The translations under genes were made by a program, and so were the position numbers. This document shows, piece by piece, positions 55,991-64,000 of a DNA stretch of 64,000 bases. A model generated the notes under the pieces. That model did no database searches, had not been told where the DNA came from, and saw nothing but the letters and a program-made list of their open reading frames with translations. The first letter of the stretch is position 1. The number at the start of each line of letters is the position of its first letter. This stretch comes from Anastrepha obliqua (lineage: Eukaryota; Arthropoda; Insecta; Diptera; Tephritidae), in NCBI RefSeq assembly GCF_027943255.1, contig NC_072893.1, positions 63,830,001-63,894,000 on the forward strand, read 5' to 3'.

Positions 55991-58725
55991 TATATTAACA
56001 CTGTATAAATATAAAAAATATCATAGAAAAAAGAGGAAATCCAAACAGTTAAAAATTTTGGCAGGATTTATTGCAGATATAGGCTTAAAGACCAAAAAAT
56101 ATTCAAATACATTGATTTATTAATCGTACAAACATTTCAAGCAAAACAAATGCCAATTCCAATACTTTCTTTGAGATCCTCTTAATCACTAAGTTAAGTA
56201 AAAGAACCAGCTGATTTTTTTTTTGTAGCAGAAAAAAGGGAAAATAATAATAATGAAAGTTTTTGTACTTTTGAAATACGCATTTTTTGCAAAAATTATT
56301 TTTTTTTAGAATACGAAAACTAAGTATTTGGAGACCAGTGAAATGGTTTGCCAATAAACAGTAGCGGAACTGGAAATAAAAATAGTGAGAATTATAACAG
56401 TAAATATAAACATAGAATGGTTTTTACAACAGAAATCAAAAAAGTGCGACGATATTTGGATATTTTTACGAATAACTGTGAAAAGTTTAATTGGAAGATA
56501 GTAATAATTGTACAGATTGGAAAAAAATAAAGAAAGAAGAAGAAAAATAAAAAACATCTTAATAAACTGTGCACTTAAAACTGCTAAAAGCAAAATCATA
56601 TATTTACATTTTAGGTGGTCAAACTTGAAATGAAGTGAAATTTGCTATTTGGCGCAACTAAACCTTTGAGAGGCACTTCTTTGTAAATGAAAAATTTCTT
56701 TGATAGTGCGATTCCTGAAGTGGGTTGGATAAACTCAAATCTGTGATTAGAGCTTTGAAGCTTCAAATGACGTTGTACGAAAATCATTGCTATATAACAA
56801 GCAACTAAAAAATTCGCTACAATGGGTTTCACGTATCACAGAATACAAAACTCGAAATGGCGGGTAAAATATGGCTGATGTAAATTATCTGGATGGAGTG
56901 AATACGAATATCAATTGATACTAAGAAATTCTAGGTATCCCTGATTATGTTTCTGAAATTTATATTAAAAAATTTAAATGTTATTTCAATATCAGTTTTG
57001 AGGCCGGCGACTCGGCAACCTTCAGGAATCGCAGGGTATCAAACATATCTGTCAATTACTAAAAAAATGTTGCTTGAAAGGGTTGATATGTTTCATCCGA
57101 AATATTGTGTGCGCCATGTTGGATCGCGTTATTGAACTCATAAAGCTTATAAATATATCTGCTTTCTACGGAAGCCACATCAGTTCGCTCTCAAATTCAA
57201 CCTGTAATCAAAAAACTGCGGTCAAGTTTGAGAGACGTAACGGCGAAGAAGCAAATATACGTAGGAATATTTTAAAAGGCAGTGAAAATAAAATTTGGTT
57301 TAAAAACTAAAAATAATAAAAACTTTGAACTAAAGTTGTGCGGAAACAAATTTAATTGGAAAATTATTTTTCTGGTGAAAGTAAATAACAAAAAAAACAA
57401 AACAAAAAATAAATAATAACTAAAATTTAAGAAACATTAAATTCAAAGGATATTTCCAATCTATAAATGTACATGCGGTTGATAAGAAAAAATTTAATAA
57501 AAATACGACCAAAGAAGCAAAGCAAAAATATAAGAAAAATATAAAGTGGTGTAAAATTCCAATTCAAAGAAAAAATTAAATAATAGCAAACATTAAAATT
57601 TAATGAAATGATAGAAAAAAAGCAATTAAAAATGGACACGAAAGAACTAAAAACTGAAAATTTGAATTAAATTTAAATACATTTCTCAACTACTCCCTTT
57701 ACTTGGCGCCATACGGCTCTCGTGTTGCTGCTGTTTCGCCAAGGTGTTAAATAAGTGACACATCTCAACTTACATTTACGACTGTCATTATTTTAACCAG
57801 AAGTGTACATGCCATAACTGACTACCATGATTTTAAGAGGTGTAAATTTTTTGTTTGGGTTTTTGCTCCAAAATGTTTTGTGCAGCAGAGACACACAATC
57901 GATGTAAATCGCACATAATTGCTGTGTGTTTTTAGGCGCAGTGCTGATGTATTCTTTTATACTTATATGTATTTTGATGCTTTTTAAGCAAATATTTGTG
58001 GAGTTTGAAAATTTGTGAAATTTTGCCAATATATGTTTTATATAAAAAAACATTGCTTTATCAGTTTATTATTCGCGACGAATTTCATTTTTAGAAGACA
58101 AAAAATTGTCATGCCTTTGGTTACTTTTGTAGTTATTATTTAATAATTTTAAAAATTTTCTACCAAATTTCGATACAAATAATTTGTCTAATATTTTCTC
58201 TCTATGAAAAACGGCTGCTTTCTTTAGAGTATCAATACCACAAACAAAGAGTTTCCCAACATTTCTAAGGCTCTCGGATGGTGGTGGATTTATTAACGCA
58301 AATAAAATTAATTCAATTTCAATAAATTCAAAATTTAATACAAACTCATTGTTGTGAATTCAAACCCATTTGTAAAAGTTAAAAAAATCGAAAATACGCG
58401 CCGATGTAGATTTACCCAAAACGGCATAACTTTTACAAACGTCAAGCAATGGCGATGAAGTTTTGGTAGGAATGCTAATAAAAGAGGTGGCAACCTAACA
58501 AAAGAAACAAAAAACAAAACTCAAATAAATTGACGTATAACATCAGCTAGTGGTTGTTCCGGGAGCAGGCTGGTGTATGCAGATATAACTTTGTTTAATT
58601 GTTTAGCCATCAGTCTCGATCACTGTAATTGATCTTCAGACCGATCTGGTGGGAATACAAGAATATATATAATTCACAGCTTAGAACTCGCTGCTGCGAA
58701 AATGCATAATCTTTATGCTTATACT
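55991..58725. other. AT-rich non-coding stretch
   Basis: The A-rich character of the preceding repeats continues to about 57650, with loose repeats I could not delimit. No TE or exon recognised. Confidence 0.45.
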
Positions 58726-58729
58726 TAGT

Positions 58730-59770
58730 GCTGCCATAAGTTGAGTCCGATATAAATAAGAAATCATAATGCTTTTTTAATGAAGTTAGCTTTATTTAAA
58801 AAACAATTTCATACTCAATCGAAATGGTCACCATTTGCTTTTACACAAGACTTCAAACGATTGGGCCATTCAGCTATTGCAGTACGCAAGGTTTCCATGG
58901 ATATTGACGTCGCTGCTCGAACCAAAGATTGTTTGAGACTCCCGATTCTGTAAGGTCTTTGACAGGTCTTCTGTAAGGTCTTTAACAGGCTATGTTCTCC
59001 AATTCTGACTACAAACTGTGCGTAGTCCTATGGATGCCGACCTGGACTTCCAGACGGCCAATCTTTTCAGGCTATAAACACAGAAATATATATTTTTTTT
59101 AGCCACTGCTGGATGCTTTTTGAAATTCAGAAATTCAGAGATGCAAGACCTTTAGAAGACACTCACCACCAAACCATTACAGAGGCTGGATGGTGGCCAC
59201 GTTGAACACTTTGAGCAACATTTTTTGCTTCCTGAGAAGTTTAATATAGATTTTGTTTGCTTTGCTTATTAAAAACTTCTTTGAGGGTGGAAATTTTCTC
59301 ATCTGTGAACAGAATATTTTCATGACTATTGACCGCGTGCCACCGAAGAAGCTGCTTCTGTCGAGCCTAATTTTCTTCAAGCGCACCGCGGTCAAAGATG
59401 ACCAGTTGAGCGACGGAAGGCTTGCATGTGGAGATCTGGATATGATCACTGGATATAATTTTCCGCTTTCTAAGGAGGTTTCTGCGAATTCTTTCTCGAA
59501 CGGTTTTATGGCTGTACTGGTTCGAAGCACGCGAGGACGGACGACCACTTCGTTTTTTGTCTGTTACTTCAGACGTTTGGGAAAAACGATTAATGGTGCG
59601 GTAAACAAACATTCTCGAAGTATTAAGTTTTTTCAGCAATTCGAAAATCTCACTTGCAATTTTAGCACACTTTTGTAATGCAATCACTGCAATCCTCACT
59701 CCATTATTAACAAGCGAAATTTGCCACGAATTTGAGTATAATTCATAAGTCGCCAAGGCATACGAACAAA
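58730..59770 (-). mobile_element. maT-type transposon with internal deletion
   Basis: It is bounded by CTTAGTGCTGCCATAAGTTG (about 58725-58745) and by the complement of CATAAGTCGCCAAGGCAT (about 59745-59762). These are imperfect terminal repeats sharing CATAAGT. The interior codes, on the minus strand, for a maT-like transposase. Total length of about 1.03 kb is short for an autonomous element, consistent with the deletion described for the gene. Confidence 0.7.
58820..59705 (-). pseudogene. maT-type transposase pseudogene
   Basis: From the 5' side: VIALQKCAKIASEIFELLKK, NTSRMFVYRTINRFSQTSEV and TDKKRSGRP (paired-like HTH and linker), then KTVRERIRRNLLRKRKI in the next frame. HENILFTDEKIF carries the first catalytic Asp. 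VAQSVQRGHHPASVMVWW follows, then a jump to KSIQQWLKK. The FQQDSA segment with D2, present in the 28.6 kb fragment, is missing here. Next come DWPSGSPGRHP*DY, a damaged form of the D3 region, and a C-terminal ENIAC...LNGPI segment in broken frames. Several frameshifts and stops make it non-functional. Confidence 0.78.
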
Positions 59771-60540
59771 ATCAAAAATAACAGAACCTTTTTCTACGAA
59801 TTTGTTCTCGTCGTATGCTTTGTAAAATTTGTCACAGAATTTATGGCAAGGCTAAGTACATATATACTCATACGTACTTTTCGTAAGTCACTCGATTCTG
59901 TTACAATTAACTTAGAAATAGTAGCGAACTACCGTTGATCTCTTAGCGAGAACGTTAACGAGTCACTTTCTTCTGGAATGGCAACCAAGAAGGCAGCCGT
60001 GCTTACACTTACACTTTCGTGCCACATTCACTGACTTGTAAGTTGGAAAAGTGGATTTGAAATGCAAGCATGTGACAACATAATGAAAAAAATGGGCCTA
60101 GCTATGTAGCTACTACATCTAGTGAGGTGCATAATAACTGGTGTAAGAGTACTCTAGTAGAAGCTTCCGCAACCGACAAGAGCCAGGAGCTGGCAGTCTT
60201 CTTATAACTGAATGGAACAAACAAAAAGTAGCAAAAGATTTTTTTTTAGTGCGAAATGTCACCTTGACAATGAACACAGGGCAGAATTGAAAATGTGGTA
60301 AGTGCTTAGGTACTTTGACTCTACGGAATGAGTTTAATAAAATAGAGAAATTTTACCGAATTTTCTGCAAGTCGTGGTGTGCGTACGGAATTATCAGTAA
60401 TTAGCTCAGCTTATCCAAGCTTAACTACTACTTACTTCGATTTGCTTTGCTCAAATAAATAGTTTGAGTTTAATACTGAAATAGGCTTCGGCTAGAGAAA
60501 AGGCTCAGCTCGAGTGAAGTAAGAAGTCGAAGAGATGCAA
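59771..60540. other. Non-coding stretch
   Basis: Nothing recognised. Confidence 0.45.
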
Positions 60541-60635
60541 AGTTAGGTTATGTTAAATGGTTGTTCCTTAGAATAGGGTTGCTCACTTGAACTTGGGGCC
60601 TGACTACGTGCATTGTGGTGCCATCGAAGGGAAAG
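60541..60635 (-). mobile_element. I/LOA-like retrotransposon 3' UTR remnant
   Basis: GTTAGGTTATGTTAAATGGT on the plus strand mirrors the complement of the 3' terminus of copy A (TTTAACCCAGCCTAACC at 10612-10628). TTGTGGTGCCAT, about 70 bp further, mirrors its ATGGCATCACAAC word. Orientation is minus. No coding part remains. Confidence 0.55.
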
Positions 60636-63392
60636 AGGTGGAAGAAGAATAAATTGGATGAGACAAAAGCAAAATCAATAAGCCGTGGGAGAAAAAATGC
60701 CAGCTAAATGAGAAAAAATGTGAGCGAATATACCTAAATGTTGGAGGAGGTCTAGCAAAACCTTCCTTTCTAACCGACATTTGGTTCTTCAATACTGATT
60801 TTTCAGTAGTCTACAATCGGGGCATGCTAATTAGTTTCTGCTTCTGCAGATTTAGTCCATCGACTAAAAAAGCGGCTGTGGTACTGCGTTCAGTTCAAAG
60901 TTTCCCTGAACAATTTGTCATCAGTTGCAAACGGGCACTATTTTGATAAAAAAAAAGATTCACATATATTTTTATTACTTTCATTATTATTTTTTTTATT
61001 GGGTCATAGTGCACTGCAAGCTCTTTTGTGCTTGGCTAGACCTTGCGAGCTTGTGCGTGTCTGCAATTGTATGCTTTTGCTGAATTTCAGCACCTCCTCA
61101 AACTTTTTGTTCCACATCACCAATGGAATACAGAGTGGCACTTGCACGGTGTTTGAGTCTTCTCAGGCTGTTTTGGAATGACCACCTTTACTTTGTTTTT
61201 TAATCTATAGAGTAGAAGACCTATAAATTATAAAATAAACAATGAAATGCCCAGCGCTGTTTGAGCAATTATTCGACTACTTTTAAGCCATTTTAATTTT
61301 TCATGTAAGGGAAGCACCCGCAACTCCTACATTCATCTCGAGTCACAATGTCCATTACTGCTACAACTTCTAAAAAAAGAGAAACCAAAAAATGAAACAG
61401 CATCCAAAAACAAAGTATCGACGTGCAAATTTGTCTAAAAAAACTTAAAATGAAACGTAAAAATTGACCATCAACTCTGCTGTCAAGCGAAAAATAAATT
61501 GCATTGTCTCCCCACTTTAAAAGGCTCGCTGCTTGCTAAACTGAAATGCCCATAACGCCCACAGTTACGGGGCAGGCTAAACAAAAAATCCAAAAAAAAA
61601 AAGAAGCGGGTGTCCTTGCATAGATTTGTAGTCATGGAGCGAAGGGTTGGGCGTGGCGGCACAAATTGCGAATGACAAAAATCACTGACGTGCTGTGGCA
61701 TTTTAATTTTTCTTATCACACAGCAGCGGTGGAAAAAATGCCGTAAAAGTTGAAATATCAGACAGTCAGTGCAGTGGAGCAGCGCAAATGAATCATTTGA
61801 GTCAATGATTGAGCTATTGAAACACCCGTTCAATTTGCGAAGTTATTGTAAAAAAAAAACAGAATAACAAAAAAAAGCGAAAAAGAAAGCTTAACAGAAC
61901 GAATGAACCCACAAATGGCAGGCAACAAAATTCGTAGCTGAAAATTGAGCAGTAAAAAAGGAGGCGAAAAAACGCTATCGTTATCTTTATTAAAAGGAAA
62001 ATGATAGAAATTTGTATATTTATTGCCACCAAACCACTTTTGCCTTGAGTGTCACTCCGCCGTGACATTACCCATCTTGACAAACAGTGTTGTGGCGTTA
62101 ACAGTCGTGTACGTACTGGAGTGGCAGTGGTGGCGCAAATTGTAATTATTATCAAAATAATCATCACTTTATTTGTAGATGATCATTTGTTGCTGTTTTT
62201 TTTGCTTTTTTGTTAGAAACAATTTTGCCTTTTTATCATCTCTGCTGACAATATTTTCACTTCCAACACTGGCAATCGATATTTGAAAGCATTCAAAATG
62301 CCAAGCACATCATTGAGTGGCGTCGCATCGCACTCCGCCAACAAAGCAAACCAAAGTAAAGCGAAGCAAAGTGAAGCAAAAACAATCAATACTTTAAGTG
62401 AGTGGGTGGGTGACTTACTGCCGATTGCTTTATACAAAAGTGGCAGCATAGCGCGGAGTAAAGTGTGCCATCAAGCCCTGCCACGCGAATGATGACTTTG
62501 AAAAGGCGGCTGATGTGAGTGAGTGATGAGCACATCATGACCGACCATGTTCATTAATATAGTTGTTGTTTTTGCCGTCGATACAGCTAAGTTCGAGTTC
62601 GATGAAACGTGCAGCGGTAATGGTGATGACTGTCATGAGTATCGGTTTGTTAAAAATGCTGCTGGTAATTTTCGAGTATTGGCGTAGCCTGCTGAATGTC
62701 AGTTCTACTGACAGAATCACATCAAATGACTTGTGCTTTTTCATACTTTGCTGCTGGTTTGCATTTGCACTGTCCATCGTCGGTATTGTAGAGTGGTATG
62801 TTGCGTGTGGAGTGGCAAGCGCATAATTCCGATTTTCGACATAAAATTTTTTCATTCATGTCTCCTCCTCTATCTATTATAATTTATGATTATTACTTGT
62901 GTATTATTTGCTCATCAGCATAATTTGCACGATCAACATCGTCGGGTCAATGCGACCAAAGCCCACTCCAACTGACGCACTATATATGTACGAATTTATT
63001 GATGACACTCAACCACACCGCACTGTACTCGTCTGGGCTCAGCTCAACTCAACTCATCTCATGCCATCTGATCTCATCTTATTGTCATGCATTACATTGA
63101 CATACATATGTACAATATATAAGTATGCTTACATATGCTATGCTTGATTTGTATTCACCTCCTATGCGCTCATCTCCATTTTCTAGTAGCTACATTGTGC
63201 TCCGGCGCGTATACGTAACTGAATTACCAATTCTTGATGGCAATAAAATGGAATTTCTCGATTCGATTTCCGTTGTCACGCTTTTGTATGTCGTTAATTT
63301 TTATTGACAATAAAATGAATTATTTTTGGGTCAAGCTGGTGGGGAAATTCTGTCATCAACACATTTCCGGTCAAGCAAGCGAATTCGTCAGT
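60636..63392. other. Non-coding stretch, possibly unique host DNA
   Basis: No TE, RNA gene or exon recognised in 2.7 kb. A run of AAGCAAA/AAGCGAAGC-type words lies at about 62340-62380. The open frames have no motif. Confidence 0.45.
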
Positions 63393-63470
63393 TTAGTTTT
63401 TTTCTGTAAGATAATTTTTTTTTCTGTGAGATAAGTTTTTTTTCTGTAAGATAAGTTTTTTTTCTGTACT
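63393..63470. repeat. 20-bp tandem repeat
   Basis: TTTCTGTAAGATAAGTTTTT repeats at exact 20-bp spacing (63401, 63421, 63441, and a partial at 63461) with one or two changes per unit. It contains the splice-donor-like word CTGTAAGAT in each copy. Confidence 0.92.
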
Positions 63471-63633
63471 TACGCACATATGCACACATATAGATACATA
63501 TATATATAAGGAAAGCAGCCACTCTTTTATGACATTGCCTTGAAGTTAAGTGTGCTTATAGACTTGTGCGTATATCTTCAGAGCTGTTATGGGCACAAAA
63601 TATCTAAATTGAAAACTTAATAATCCAGCACTT

Positions 63634-63690
63634 AATTTGTGGAACAACTTTACGACGAACGCCACAAATGGGAGGAGGAGCTCGGCCAAA
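63634..63690 (+). mobile_element. tRNA-derived SINE, 3' fragment
   Basis: TTTGTGGAACAAC, ACGACGAACGCCACAAAT and GGGAGGAGGAGCTCGGCCAA correspond to the last third of the SINE at 24850-25150. The terminal CGCGCCAATTA is missing. Confidence 0.8.
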
Positions 63691-64000
63691 TAAGTATTAA
63701 TTTATTTATTTTTAATTTGTTTCCAATGTTACTTTTTCCCGTAAGAACTAACTGAAGCCTCCTACTCCATTCGCTTGGCTTGCGACATTAAAAACCTTTT
63801 CATTTATAGAACAAAGAAGAAAAAAGCATGAAATGATATTTAAAAAAAAAAACAAGCAATTTTTTAATCCAGCACATTTTCTAAATAGTGGCATTTCTAA
63901 TTGTGGCCAACTGTTTCTCTATCTGTGGCTAAAATATATACAGGCAGCTCAACAGGTTTGGCGAAGTGAGCGTAATAGACACTCTATATAAAAACCTGCT
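63691..64000. other. Non-coding stretch at window end
   Basis: Nothing recognised. Confidence 0.45.

Noticed and set aside
62535..62855. 106-codon minus-strand open frame
   Set aside because: It overlaps an 87-codon plus-strand frame, has no recognisable motif, and both are likely chance frames.
1..64000. CRISPR array, bacterial operon, phage or viral structural genes
   Set aside because: The repeats are microsatellites, minisatellites or transposons. There are no spaced identical repeats, no ribosome-binding sites and no dense coding, and the sequence is plainly eukaryotic.

Overview
This is eukaryotic nuclear DNA, most likely from a tephritid-type fruit fly (Diptera). The evidence is the AT-rich, transposon-packed sequence, several mariner and maT lineages, I/LOA-like and RTE-like non-LTR retrotransposons, and repeated pieces of a tRNA-derived SINE that I recall from tephritid genomes. 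That recollection is not a search result, so genus and species stay open. I found no host protein-coding exon, rRNA gene or functional tRNA gene. The window reads as one very large intron or an intergenic gap that has collected mobile elements.

Layout. 0-4 kb: AT-rich DNA with a degenerate CGATAA tandem array (about 660-2345). 4-10.6 kb: retroelement tails, a mariner cut off by an RTE-like retroelement (5.5-7.1 kb), and an I/LOA-like element with RT, RNase H and a C-terminal zinc knuckle (8.9-10.6 kb). 11.4-14.6 kb: a nearly complete mariner (11496-12753) lying inside a TTAA-type element, a second, decayed mariner (13234-14335), and an ATAATTC minisatellite. 16.2-19.4 kb: a candidate 3.2-kb terminal-inverted-repeat element holding a broken transposon, AT filler and an RT fragment. 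22.8-25.2 kb: SINEs, a deleted element with an exonuclease-endonuclease-phosphatase (EEP) domain, and an RNase H retroelement relic. 28.5-31.9 kb: a maT fragment, non-LTR tails, a GTTGCCAC repeat and A-rich filler. 33-44 kb: mostly unique DNA with three juxtaposed 3'/5' splice sites, interrupted by RTE, SINE, mariner and LOA relics. 45.9-50.9 kb: a TTAA-flanked inverted-repeat element, three mariner relics and an RT relic. 52.3-56 kb: A-rich degenerate tandem repeats carrying a 318-bp MITE whose empty site can be read in neighbouring repeat copies. 58.7-64 kb: a maT element with an internal deletion, a retroelement tail, a 20-bp tandem repeat and a SINE end.

The coding remnants all belong to selfish elements and form no host pathway. 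The only near-intact reading frame is the mariner transposase at 11560-12567, which keeps the DD34D catalytic triad but has a disrupted N-terminus. The signals most likely to matter to the host are the juxtaposed splice sites at 33202 (minus), 37163 (plus) and 43970 (plus). They resemble the recursive-splicing ratchet points of very long fly introns.
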